In this document: piece by piece, positions 7,953 through 15,917 of the stretch
Numbering within the stretch: the first letter of the stretch is position 1
How the letters are laid out: each line of letters starts with the position of its first letter
Assembly: GCA_016787755.1 (NCBI GenBank)
Contig: JAEUUA010000004.1
Span: 62,001 to 126,000 of the forward strand
Direction of reading: 5' to 3'
DNA length: 64,000 nt
Origin: Cyclobacteriaceae bacterium
GTDB lineage: Bacteria; Bacteroidota; Bacteroidia; Cytophagales; Cyclobacteriaceae
Made by a program: the position numbers and the translations under genes
The notes under the pieces: model-generated
The model's input: only the letters and a program-made list of their open reading frames with translations
Databases searched by the model: none
Told to the model about the DNA's origin: nothing

Positions 7953-9791
7953 ATGAAGGCTTTTTTTAGAATTCTTTCGTACGCAAATAAACTAAACACC
8001 CGTCTGGTTTTCTTTTTCACGTATTCTTTTTTGGGGATCATCTTTGGCGCATTCAATATTGTGTTGGTGATGCCTATGTTGGATGTGCTCTTTAAGGAAA
8101 CTAAAAATGTTCCTGTTATCCCCCCGCTGCCTGAGTTTACGGTTTCAACAGATTACATCATTGGAGTTTTTAATCACTACTTTATTCAAATTGTAGTGAA
8201 TTACGGAGCACTAAACTCGTTGCTGTTTGTCTGTGCATTAATTGTTGGGTGTGTGATTCTTGCGAACCTGTTTCGATACCTTGAGCGGGTGATGGCTACA
8301 AAGATTCGTGTGGATCTCGTTAAAAATATTCGCATGGATATTTTCAAAAAGGTAACTCAACTTCATATTGGATATTTTAACAACGAACGAAAAGGTGATC
8401 TGATCTCACGATTCACCAACGATGTTAATGAAGTGGAGAATGCGGTAATGAGTAGCTTGAAGGCGGTGCTGAAGGAGCCCATCACAATTATCGTTTACTT
8501 TTATGTACTGTTCACCATCTCGCCACAACTTACATTCTTCACGCTCCTTGTCTTGCCTTTAACCGGGGGAGTTCTCGCAGAAATAATTAAACGCTTGAAA
8601 AAACAAGCAACCCAAAGCCAGGAGTCATTGGGGCGAATTCTTAATATTCTGGATGAAACATTTAGTGGTATGCGGGTGATCAAAGCATTTAATGCCCGCA
8701 GTTTTGTTGTCGATAAAATTGAAAGCGAGAGTGATTTTTATAGAAAAACAAGCAAGTCGATGTCTTATAAAAATGAACTGGCATCTCCTGTTTCCGAGAT
8801 ATTGGGAGTAACTATTATTGCTGGCATCATATTTTTTGGGGGTAACATGGTACTGAATGCTGACTCTGAGGAGGTATTGAAACCGTCAGCATTTATGCTT
8901 TTCTTAACAGTGTTTGCCATGATCATTCAGCCGGCTAAAAATTTTTCCAATGGCATTACTTCCTTGCAGCGAGGTACTGCTTCAGCTGCACGCATCTTTG
9001 TGTTGGTTGATCAACAACCGGTGATTCAAAATAAGCCAAATGCTATTGAGTTGAAGACTTTCAATAAGGATATTCAATTCAACAACGTGAGTTTTGCCTA
9101 TGACACGGAACCCGTTCTAAAAAATATTAATCTGAAGATTGAAAAGGGAAAAACACTGGCCCTAGTAGGCCCATCAGGTGGGGGTAAGTCTACCCTTGCT
9201 GACCTGGTGCCGCGCTTCTACGATCCCACACAAGGACATGTTGCGATAGATGGAGTTTCCATTATCGAATATGAATTAGAATCATTGCGAAAGCAAATTG
9301 GTGTTGTAACTCAGGAATCTATTCTTTTCAACGATACCATTTTCAACAACATTGCATTTGGGATGCCCAATGTGAGCGAAGAGAGTGTTATTCAGGCTGC
9401 ACGCATTGCAAACGCACATGATTTTATTGTGCAATCTGAACATGGGTATCAAACGTTGATCGGTGAGCGCGGATCAAAACTATCAGGAGGTCAGCGGCAG
9501 CGATTAAGCATTGCACGCGCGGTACTAAAAAATCCACCCATTCTGATTTTAGATGAAGCTACTTCAGCGTTGGATTCTGAATCTGAGAAATTGGTTCAGG
9601 AAGCGTTGTTCAATCTCATGAAAAACCGAACTTCCATTGTGATTGCGCACAGGTTGAGCACGATTCAACATGCCGATGAAATTGTAGTAATCCAAAATGG
9701 AGAAATTGCACAACAGGGTACACATTCCGAATTAAATAGTGAGGAGGGTTTATATCGCAAATTAGTGTCTATCCAAAGCGCTGAACGTTAA
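7953..9791 (+). CDS. MsbA-like ABC exporter (fused permease and ATPase)
   Basis: This 612-residue half-transporter has six predicted membrane helices over residues 15-330 and a nucleotide-binding domain with Walker A GPSGGGKST (near 406), signature LSGGQRQRLS (near 510), Walker B ILILDEAT and the H-loop IAHRLST. It would act as a homodimer. The MsbA/lipid-exporter type is the closest match, so lipid A core or another lipid or drug is a likely substrate. It is translated just after the barrel gene and ends the operon. Confidence 0.88.
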   Translation: MKAFFRILSYANKLNTRLVFFFTYSFLGIIFGAFNIVLVMPMLDVLFKETKNVPVIPPLPEFTVSTDYIIGVFNHYFIQIVVNYGALNSLLFVCALIVGCVILANLFRYLERVMATKIRVDLVKNIRMDIFKKVTQLHIGYFNNERKGDLISRFTNDVNEVENAVMSSLKAVLKEPITIIVYFYVLFTISPQLTFFTLLVLPLTGGVLAEIIKRLKKQATQSQESLGRILNILDETFSGMRVIKAFNARSFVVDKIESESDFYRKTSKSMSYKNELASPVSEILGVTIIAGIIFFGGNMVLNADSEEVLKPSAFMLFLTVFAMIIQPAKNFSNGITSLQRGTASAARIFVLVDQQPVIQNKPNAIELKTFNKDIQFNNVSFAYDTEPVLKNINLKIEKGKTLALVGPSGGGKSTLADLVPRFYDPTQGHVAIDGVSIIEYELESLRKQIGVVTQESILFNDTIFNNIAFGMPNVSEESVIQAARIANAHDFIVQSEHGYQTLIGERGSKLSGGQRQRLSIARAVLKNPPILILDEATSALDSESEKLVQEALFNLMKNRTSIVIAHRLSTIQHADEIVVIQNGEIAQQGTHSELNSEEGLYRKLVSIQSAER

Positions 9792-10058
9792 GGGTTAGAA
9801 TATTGATGGCGTCTGAAAAGTACATTTAATGGAAGGTCATCTATCCTTTGCCCACGCGTACGAGGATGACCAGAATTTGTTTGTGACTATTAAAAACCAG
9901 ATCCGGCACAAAGTCACCATTGCCGAAGCTTCACCATGGGAAACGTCTACATGCAGCGTGGTGGCCACGCGTGGGCAGGTTCACAAGCACAAATGACTTT
10001 TGAGGCGCACGGAATAAATCAATAGTCCTCATGCAAGGTTTTAGGGGTGATTGCAATT
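9792..10058. other. Intergenic stretch with CCACGCGTGG palindrome; no clear gene
   Basis: The stretch contains GCCCACGCGT at 9850-9859 and its exact reverse complement at 9967-9976, the latter inside a perfect palindrome CCACGCGTGG (9965-9974). A 55-codon frame (9829-9996) runs between them but has no recognisable family, no good ribosome site and no coupling to neighbours. This looks like degenerate or mobile-element-derived DNA rather than a gene. Confidence 0.35.
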
Positions 10059-10087
10059 TTTGCTTTAATCGAAAAAGCCTATGTTTG
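10059..10087 (+). promoter_or_regulatory. Likely promoter of the coiled-coil protein/gmhA operon
   Basis: TTTG (10059-10062) and TATGTTTG (10080-10087) match the Bacteroidota -33 and -7 elements, though the 17-base spacing is a little short. The -7 element covers an in-frame ATG at 10081, which therefore favours the ATG at 10108 as the true start of the next gene. Confidence 0.4.
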
Positions 10088-10107
10088 TTGCTGATAAACG
10101 ATGCATA

Positions 10108-10446
10108 ATGAATCAACGTAGACGCATTTTCTTTGCAATTTTTGGTGGCTATCATTTGGTCATTCTATTGTTCACGTTCTATATCGGATCGAAAAACATT
10201 GATTTTAGTGTACTAGCCAAATTGTATTCAAAAATATCGCTATTAAAGTATGGTGCTATTCTGGGTGTAGTATTATTCCTTGTTGATTTAGTATGGAACT
10301 GGATTGAAACCAAAAATGCGGAGAAAGAACAAGAAAACTTGCGCTTGGAAAACAATACCCTCAAAGCAAAAGTTTACGATTTTCAGCAAGCCGCAAAACC
10401 GGTTGTTACCGAAATCCCACCAAAAGAAGCCAAGAAAGCAATATGA
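10108..10446 (+). CDS. Small two-helix membrane protein with coiled-coil tail
   Basis: The protein has 112 residues from the ATG at 10108 ([14 protein letters not shown]). Two hydrophobic segments (about residues 6-24 and 45-63) are followed by a charged coiled coil ([20 protein letters not shown]) and a proline-containing tail. The topology suggests both ends in the cytoplasm. Its TGA overlaps the gmhA ATG, so it is co-translated with that heptose gene. No family function is recognised. A longer start at 10081 is possible but would lie inside the predicted promoter. Confidence 0.65.
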   Translation: MNQRRRIFFAIFGGYHLVILLFTFYIGSKNIDFSVLAKLYSKISLLKYGAILGVVLFLVDLVWNWIETKNAEKEQENLRLENNTLKAKVYDFQQAAKPVVTEIPPKEAKKAI

Positions 10447-11024
10447 GTTATGCTTCTTTGATAGCAGCCGAATTAAATCAGGCAGCAGAGGTTCTTCATA
10501 ATTTTTTGACAGATGAAGAGAATTTAAAAAGCATTGAAGCGGCAGCAAAAGCAATGTCAGATTCCATTAAGCAAGGGGGTAAAGTAATTTCTTGCGGTAA
10601 TGGCGGCTCGCATTGCGATGCCATGCATTTCGCAGAAGAACTTACCGGGCGTTACCGCGATAACCGAAAAGCATTGCCCGCCATTTGTGTGAGTGACCCG
10701 AGTCACCTCTCATGCGTGAGTAACGACTATGGCTATGAATTTGTGTTTTCGCGCTACATTGAAGCACTCGGAAACAAAGGCGATGTGTTGTTGGGCATTA
10801 GCACGAGCGGAAACTCGGCAAACATTATTAGAGCGGCTGAAGTCGCCAAAGCAAAAGGCATGACCGTTATTATCCTCTCGGGAAAAGATGGCGGCAGGTT
10901 GGCTCCCCTGGCCGATATTGAATTGCGTGTACCACACTTTGGGTATGCCGATCGCATTCAGGAAATCCACATCAAAATTGTTCACATTCTCATTTTGTTG
11001 ATTGAGAAGGAAGTGATTGGGTAG
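10443..11024 (+). CDS. gmhA: Sedoheptulose-7-phosphate isomerase
   Basis: The 193-residue SIS-domain protein matches Gmh[18 protein letters not shown] and [10 protein letters not shown] are the sugar-phosphate-binding motifs, and the sequence ends with the usual C-terminal helix ([13 protein letters not shown]). GmhA turns sedoheptulose-7-phosphate into D-glycero-D-manno-heptose-7-phosphate, the first step toward ADP-heptose for lipopolysaccharide core. No other heptose genes are in the window. It overlaps the preceding small membrane protein by 4 bases. Confidence 0.92.
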   Translation: MSYASLIAAELNQAAEVLHNFLTDEENLKSIEAAAKAMSDSIKQGGKVISCGNGGSHCDAMHFAEELTGRYRDNRKALPAICVSDPSHLSCVSNDYGYEFVFSRYIEALGNKGDVLLGISTSGNSANIIRAAEVAKAKGMTVIILSGKDGGRLAPLADIELRVPHFGYADRIQEIHIKIVHILILLIEKEVIG

Positions 11025-11108
11025 ATTTCTCCTTCAGTATTCTTGATTTCAAATAAAAAGAATATTCTATCTTTATTGAATGAGAGATTGGATATCTCTA
11101 AACTCGTA

Positions 11109-11126
11109 TCCCGATAATTATCGGGA
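11109..11126. repeat. 18-base perfect palindrome TCCCGATAATTATCGGGA
   Basis: A perfect 18-base palindrome lies between gmhA and the YifB gene, 23 bases before the GTG. Similar CCCGATAnnTATCGGG palindromes are often scattered through Bacteroidota genomes. It could be an operator, a REP-type element or a transcript-end hairpin; no T-run follows it, so a terminator is less likely. Confidence 0.5.
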
Positions 11127-11149
11127 CTACAATCTTAAATTAATTAAGC

Positions 11150-12688
11150 GTGGTAGCTAAAACATTTGGTGGCGCAGTGCATGGAGTAGATGCCCGCACG
11201 ATTACCGTGGAGGTCAACGTTACGCAAGGCAAAGATTTTCACATGAGTGGCTTGCCCGATACGGCTGTAAAGGAAAGTCAGCACCGGGTGGAATCATCTT
11301 TTAAAAGCTTGCGGTTGTTTATGCCGCGCAATAAAGTGGTTGTCAACTTAGCGCCAGCCGATTTGCGCAAAGAGGGTAGTGCGTATGATTTGCCTATTGC
11401 GCTTTGTGTGCTCAAAGCCTCCGAACAAATTGAAGCCGTTGAGTTGGACAAATACATCATTATGGGTGAGTTGTCGTTAGATGGAATCTTGCGACCGATT
11501 AAAGGGGTGTTGCCCATTGCCATTCAGGCACGCAAGGAAGAGTTTAAAGGTTTTGTGTTACCGAAATCAAATGCACGCGAAGCAGCCATTGTAAATAATC
11601 TGGATATAATAGGAGTGGAGACCTTGCAGGAAGCGATTGATTTCTTTGAAGGCAAGCTTACCCTTGAGCCGCTGCGCATGGATACCCGCGAGGTGTTTCA
11701 AAGTAAGATCAACGATTACGATAGCGATTTTAAAGATGTACAAGGGCAGGAAAATATTAAGCGTGCCTTGGAGATTGCCGCGGCCGGAGGTCATAACGTA
11801 ATTATGATTGGCCCACCCGGTGCCGGTAAAACCATGTTGGCAAAACGGCTGCCTTCCATTCTTCCCCCGCTTACGCTAAACGAAGCCTTGGAAACCACCA
11901 AAATTCATTCCGTGGCCGGGAAAGTAGGTGCTGATGCTACGTTAATAACAACGCGACCGTATCGCAGTCCGCACCATACAATTTCTGATGTTGCTTTAGT
12001 GGGTGGCGGTGGCAATCCACAACCTGGAGAAATTTCTTTATCGCACAATGGCGTTTTGTTTTTAGATGAGTTGCCGGAGTTTAAACGCACGGTGTTGGAA
12101 GTAATGCGCCAGCCCATGGAAGAAAGACGCGTTACCATTTCGCGCGCAAAAATTTCTATCGACTATCCGGCAAACTTTATGTTGGTGGCCAGTATGAATC
12201 CGTGCCCGTGTGGGTATTATAATCATCCTGAAAAAGAATGTGTGTGTGGACCGGGCATTGTGCAACGCTACTTAAGTAAAGTGAGTGGCCCATTGCTCGA
12301 CCGCATTGATTTGCATGTGGAAGTGGTGCCCGTAAGTTTCGATCAGATGACTACACAGCGCAAAAATGAAACAAGTGACGAGATTCGTGCGCGTGTGGTG
12401 AAAGCTCGTGCCATGCAAAGTGAGCGGTTTAATGGTCAAAAGAATATCTACTGCAATGCCATGATGCCCGCCAACATGGTAAAACAAATCTGTGAAATCA
12501 ATGATGCCGGTCGCACGTTACTCAAAACAGCGATGGAACGGCTCGGTCTTTCTGCACGTGCCTACGACCGCATTTTAAAAGTCTCGCGCACCATTGCCGA
12601 CTTAGCAGGCACACCAGAAATAAAAATTGAACACCTGGCCGAAGCCATTCAGTATAGAAGTTTAGATAGAGAAGGATGGGCGGGGTGA
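11150..12688 (+). CDS. YifB/ComM family Mg-chelatase-like AAA+ protein
   Basis: The protein (512 residues) has the N-terminal Lon-protease-like domain of the YifB/ComM family, an AAA+ core with Walker A GPPGAGKT and Walker B GVLFLDELPEF, a cysteine cluster CPCGYYNHPEKECVC, and the Mg-chelatase-like C-terminal domain (LSARAYDRILKVSRTIADL). ComM-type proteins are hexameric helicases that promote branch migration during natural transformation and recombination. The start is GTG, at the family's usual position (VAKTFGGAVHGVDA). It converges on the next gene with an 11-base gap. Confidence 0.9.
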   Translation: MVAKTFGGAVHGVDARTITVEVNVTQGKDFHMSGLPDTAVKESQHRVESSFKSLRLFMPRNKVVVNLAPADLRKEGSAYDLPIALCVLKASEQIEAVELDKYIIMGELSLDGILRPIKGVLPIAIQARKEEFKGFVLPKSNAREAAIVNNLDIIGVETLQEAIDFFEGKLTLEPLRMDTREVFQSKINDYDSDFKDVQGQENIKRALEIAAAGGHNVIMIGPPGAGKTMLAKRLPSILPPLTLNEALETTKIHSVAGKVGADATLITTRPYRSPHHTISDVALVGGGGNPQPGEISLSHNGVLFLDELPEFKRTVLEVMRQPMEERRVTISRAKISIDYPANFMLVASMNPCPCGYYNHPEKECVCGPGIVQRYLSKVSGPLLDRIDLHVEVVPVSFDQMTTQRKNETSDEIRARVVKARAMQSERFNGQKNIYCNAMMPANMVKQICEINDAGRTLLKTAMERLGLSARAYDRILKVSRTIADLAGTPEIKIEHLAEAIQYRSLDREGWAG

Positions 12689-12699
12689 TTATTTATGCC

Positions 12700-14250
12700 C
12701 TACCTTATAATTGAATATAATAAGGCGACTCCTTGTTGTGTCCAGAAATTAGAATTGTACATACCGGTTCTAGTAAAGCCTATTAAAGAGAACCTAAATG
12801 GGATAATCACTTCTTGATGCACTTTTTCTCTATCAACTTTTCCAGGCTCTAAAGCACCACTATTTCTAATGTAGAATGCAAAATTTAATACTGCCTGATC
12901 TAAATCAGTGTTTATTCCTCTAATAATTTGCGATTTTGAAATTTTCCCTTTTGGATCAATTTGGCATTTGAGAAGAACTATTCCGTAATCGTTATTTTTG
13001 ATTGATTCAATCGGATAAGTAATTTTTTCTTGAAACTCTCTTTGTAGTTCATTGAACATATTAATCCTTACATTATTCTGACAGTACTGGTGAATTTTAG
13101 TTTGGTTCTCATCAATAAAATATACATCAGTTAGCTTGTGTTTAGTATATTGAAATATCAATTCCCTATTATTTAAGGTATCGTAGATTGATTCTTTACC
13201 TTCTCCTTCATTATTTAATAGTTGCTGTCCTGTAATATTAGAAACTGATTTAAATGTTTTAACACCCGAAACAAAAGTGAATTCTTGATGTTTTAATCCA
13301 TTGTCGTGATAGGTAATCCCACTTATAGGTTTATCCCTTTCAAAGAATATTTTCTTCCGAATTGATCCGTTTGGGAAGTAATAGATAAATGTTCCTTCTT
13401 TTACTAAGGGTCTAAATGAAGAAAACTCTCCCTCATAAATTTTTAAGTCTGTATTTTCAAAATAGACGATTCTACAGGTCGAATCATTGAATGAAACTAC
13501 TTTACCATAGTAAGAGCTATGTTCAGAATATTTTGTTTCATTGAATGAAGAATTGAGAAATATTTTTCCTTGCGTCTCTAAAAGGATACTATTCTTATAA
13601 AGTTTAATAATGTTTAACATATCTTCCCCTGTGTATTTTCCTGAATTAATTCCTTTTATGATGGTTTCAGAATTGCCAAATATTTTGATAGCCATATCTT
13701 TAAAATCATCTTTTTTATGAGGAAATAGAAAGTATCTCTTAGAGGTATCTGTTTTCACATAATAGAGAATCCCAGCTGCAGATGAATTTGTACTAAACTG
13801 CTTGTAAAATGTAAGTCTGCCCGTTTCTTCTATTACTTCGGCAAATAGTTGATTGTGAACAAAAGGCATTTTATTACGACCAATAATATCACTATAGTTT
13901 ATCGTTGTAAACGAATCTAATCCGATAACAAACCCAATACTCTGACTTGCTTTTATTGTAATAGCTTTTTCTTCCAAAGAAGACTTAAACTTAAAATCAG
14001 AATTATTTTGAAGATACTTTATAAATCCTATAATTTTTTTAGCATCTGAAGTATAATAATATCCAGGAGAGAAATCTGCACCAATATTATAGACGAATTC
14101 AAGAGGTTTTTCTGGTTGATAGTCAAGGTCATAATATCCTTGGATACTCTCTCCCTCCACATCAAAATATTGGCCTAACCTATTTGTTAATTGACCATTG
14201 ACGGATAAAAAGGCAAAGCAATACAGTAGAAGTATAGATATCTTTTTCAT
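12700..14250 (-). CDS. Periplasmic protein with MORN-like repeats and TonB C-terminal domain
   Basis: This 516-residue protein has a signal peptide (cleavage near VNGQ), a middle part (about 275-330) with MORN-like toxin-antitoxin-type repeats such as YYFPNGSIRKKIFFE and ISGITYHDNGLKHQEF, and a C-terminal TonB-C-like domain (about 420-505; KGKISKSQIIRGI, VIIPFRFSL). It has no N-terminal TonB membrane anchor or proline-rich stretch, so it is unlikely to be a classical energy transducer. Function unknown. The gene is more AT-rich than its neighbours and adjoins the RAYT island. Confidence 0.6.
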   Translation of the reverse strand: MKKISILLLYCFAFLSVNGQLTNRLGQYFDVEGESIQGYYDLDYQPEKPLEFVYNIGADFSPGYYYTSDAKKIIGFIKYLQNNSDFKFKSSLEEKAITIKASQSIGFVIGLDSFTTINYSDIIGRNKMPFVHNQLFAEVIEETGRLTFYKQFSTNSSAAGILYYVKTDTSKRYFLFPHKKDDFKDMAIKIFGNSETIIKGINSGKYTGEDMLNIIKLYKNSILLETQGKIFLNSSFNETKYSEHSSYYGKVVSFNDSTCRIVYFENTDLKIYEGEFSSFRPLVKEGTFIYYFPNGSIRKKIFFERDKPISGITYHDNGLKHQEFTFVSGVKTFKSVSNITGQQLLNNEGEGKESIYDTLNNRELIFQYTKHKLTDVYFIDENQTKIHQYCQNNVRINMFNELQREFQEKITYPIESIKNNDYGIVLLKCQIDPKGKISKSQIIRGINTDLDQAVLNFAFYIRNSGALEPGKVDREKVHQEVIIPFRFSLIGFTRTGMYNSNFWTQQGVALLYSIIR

Positions 14251-14367
14251 TCAGAAAGAGGATTGATAGTGCAATCACCTTTCAAAATAAGAATAGCTGA
14301 GTTTATTTGCAAGAACAAAAGATGTGTTAATTCTGACATGGTTTCGCTGCTGTCACCCCCTCCTCAG

Positions 14368-14388
14368 GCGCAAGCGTCACGCTTGTGC
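14368..14388. repeat. REP palindrome, left copy flanking the RAYT gene
   Basis: The 21-base sequence GCGCAAGCGTCACGCTTGTGC can fold into a hairpin (one G-T pair). It is the exact reverse complement of the copy at 14990-15010, so the two frame the transposase gene as inverted repeats. Confidence 0.8.
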
Positions 14389-14437
14389 CTGCACATAAAA
14401 ACTAAATTCTTTGTAATTTTCTGCTAATCGTTAAATA

Positions 14438-14986
14438 ATGAGTCGGAAATATAAATTCGGGGATAATGATAAATTGTATTTCATCAGCTTTGCTGTAGTT
14501 GGCTGGATCGATTTGTTTATCCGAAAGGAATACAAGGATATTGTAATTGACAGCTGGGATTATTGCCAAAAAAACAAGGACCTTGAAATTTATTGCTGGT
14601 GTATTATGTCCAGCCACATCCACATGATAATTGGAAGTAAAGGCGGTCCAATGGATAAAATAGTTGGTGAGATGAAAAGCTTTACTTCACGCAGTTTGAG
14701 AAGGGCTATAAGTGAACATCCTGCTGAAAGCAGACGTGAATGGATGATTAATTTTATGGAAAAATCCGGAATGCAGAACAGCAATAACAATGATTGGCAA
14801 TTGTGGCAACAACACAACCATCCCATTGAGATTTTAAATACGGCTATGTTCTTCCAAAAAATGGAATACATACATCGCAATCCGGTTGAAGCTGGTGTTG
14901 TAGAAAATGAAGAAGATTATTTATACAGTAGCGCAAGAGATTTCTTTTGTAAGAAAGGACTTGTTCAACTAAGTTATGTGGTGTAG
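14438..14986 (+). CDS. REP-associated tyrosine transposase (RAYT, Y1 family)
   Basis: The 182-residue protein belongs to the IS200-like Y1/HUH superfamily in its RAYT branch. The HUH pair is H60/H62 in MSSHIHMII, and the conserved Y144 in MEYIHRNPVEAG is the likely nucleophile. The ending DYLYSSARDFF is typical. RAYTs bind and nick REP palindromes; most are domesticated, single-copy genes rather than self-mobile elements. It appears intact and is framed by perfect 21-base inverted REP copies. No tnpB is present. Confidence 0.9.
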   Translation: MSRKYKFGDNDKLYFISFAVVGWIDLFIRKEYKDIVIDSWDYCQKNKDLEIYCWCIMSSHIHMIIGSKGGPMDKIVGEMKSFTSRSLRRAISEHPAESRREWMINFMEKSGMQNSNNNDWQLWQQHNHPIEILNTAMFFQKMEYIHRNPVEAGVVENEEDYLYSSARDFFCKKGLVQLSYVV

Positions 14987-14989
14987 GAA

Positions 14990-15010
14990 GCACAAGCGTG
15001 ACGCTTGCGC
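14990..15010. repeat. REP palindrome, right copy flanking the RAYT gene
   Basis: GCACAAGCGTGACGCTTGCGC is the exact reverse complement of the left copy at 14368-14388. The match stops sharply at both ends, so the pair behaves like defined element boundaries. Confidence 0.8.
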
Positions 15011-15241
15011 TTGGATCAGCGAAAACAAGTGTTCAAAGTCTGGGAAGATCGATGCGATGATACGATCTTATCAGACAGTAAACTTCTGGACACAAAGTTG
15101 AATTACATTCATATGAACCCGATGCAAAAACATTGGAATCGTGTGAGCAAACCGGAAGACTATAAATTCTCGAGTGCGCGATTTTATGAACAAGGAGAAT
15201 TAGGGGACATTAATGTGTCTCATTTCAAAGATTATTTTTAA
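15011..15241 (+). pseudogene. 3' remnant of a second, different RAYT
   Basis: About 76 codons remain of the C-terminal third of another RAYT: KVWEDRCDDTIL, the YIHMNP block that holds the catalytic tyrosine (KLNYIHMNPM), and EDYKFSSARFYE. The N-terminal half with the HUH histidines is missing and the frame opens inside the right-hand REP copy. It is only distantly similar to the intact RAYT next door, so it is not a simple duplicate. It is probably the relic of an older element that the newer one displaced. Confidence 0.75.
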
Positions 15242-15250
15242 TTTGAGGGC

Positions 15251-15274
15251 CTGTCAGGTCGTAAGACCTAACAG
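15251..15274. repeat. Palindrome CTGTCAGGTC-GTAA-GACCTAACAG, copy 1
   Basis: A hairpin with 10-base arms and one mismatch lies 10 bases after the RAYT remnant. This second palindrome family differs from the GCGCAAGCGT type and is probably the REP partner of the second RAYT. Confidence 0.65.
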
Positions 15275-15282
15275 CAATGAGC

Positions 15283-15318
15283 GATGTTACCATTTCTCAT
15301 TACAAAGATTATTTTTGA
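15283..15318 (+). repeat. Duplicated RAYT tail (last 12 codons)
   Basis: The bases encode DVTISHYKDYF plus stop, matching the remnant's own end DINVSHFKDYF plus stop 77 bases upstream. With the hairpin that follows each copy, this is an old, diverged tandem duplication of gene tail plus palindrome. Confidence 0.6.
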
Positions 15319-15325
15319 TGTAGAC

Positions 15326-15349
15326 CTGTCAGGCCGAAAGACCTGACAG
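15326..15349. repeat. Palindrome CTGTCAGGCC-GAAA-GACCTGACAG, copy 2
   Basis: This second member of the CTGTCAGG family has an 8-base perfect outer stem (CTGTCAGG / CCTGACAG) and sits at the same distance after the duplicated tail as copy 1 does after the remnant. Confidence 0.65.
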
Positions 15350-15389
15350 CGAATAAATAACTACATTTCATCCACAATAAGAAAAAACA

Positions 15390-15776
15390 ATGATCATACT
15401 TGCGAAGTGGATTGTAGTATTTTTTGGAGTCTTCATAATCTATGTAGGCTTGCTCATGTTTTTTGCTCCTGAAAAAGCAAGGGCTACGTTAATGAAAGCG
15501 GGCAGCACTAATTTTATCAACTATGCGGAGATAACCATCCGAATGATTCCTGCACTCGCCATGATTCTCTATGCCGATTTTTCTAAATACCCGGAGGTGT
15601 TTAAACTTTTCGGTTGGTTTATGCTAGGCACTTCCATTTTTCTCTATTTCGTTCCCAGAAAGGTGCATCATAGCTTCTCGTTGCGTGCGGCAGAAATTTT
15701 GAAGCCCCAGTACGTGAAATGGTTATCGCCCTTTTCACTTCTTTTCGGTGCGGCTATTATTTATTGCGTTGCCTGA
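15390..15776 (+). CDS. Small integral membrane protein, four helices
   Basis: The 128-residue protein is mostly hydrophobic, with four predicted membrane helices (about 4-24, 43-62, 72-88 and 110-127) joined by short loops; the motif MFFAPEKARATLMK follows helix one. The layout resembles small DoxX-like or DUF membrane proteins, but no firm family is recognised. It is a single-gene unit between the RAYT remnant and the IorB gene, which converges on it. Confidence 0.65.
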   Translation: MIILAKWIVVFFGVFIIYVGLLMFFAPEKARATLMKAGSTNFINYAEITIRMIPALAMILYADFSKYPEVFKLFGWFMLGTSIFLYFVPRKVHHSFSLRAAEILKPQYVKWLSPFSLLFGAAIIYCVA

Positions 15777-15917
15777 TTTAGTTAGGATAAAACTTCAACA
15801 GAAACATTCCAGGAGATAAAAGCCAAATTTACATTGAGCATCACGATGACGATGGAAAACATTCATCCTTGCTGATAAGTTTCTGATTGTTAGGTAATGA
15901 TTGCACTACGTTTAAGC

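Noticed and set aside
9829..9996. A 55-codon gene
   Set aside because: No family, no supporting spacing or ribosome site, and it spans the inverted words of a degenerate region.
14438..15010. A full IS200/IS605 insertion sequence
   Set aside because: No tnpB gene is present and the protein and flanks fit the RAYT/REP type.
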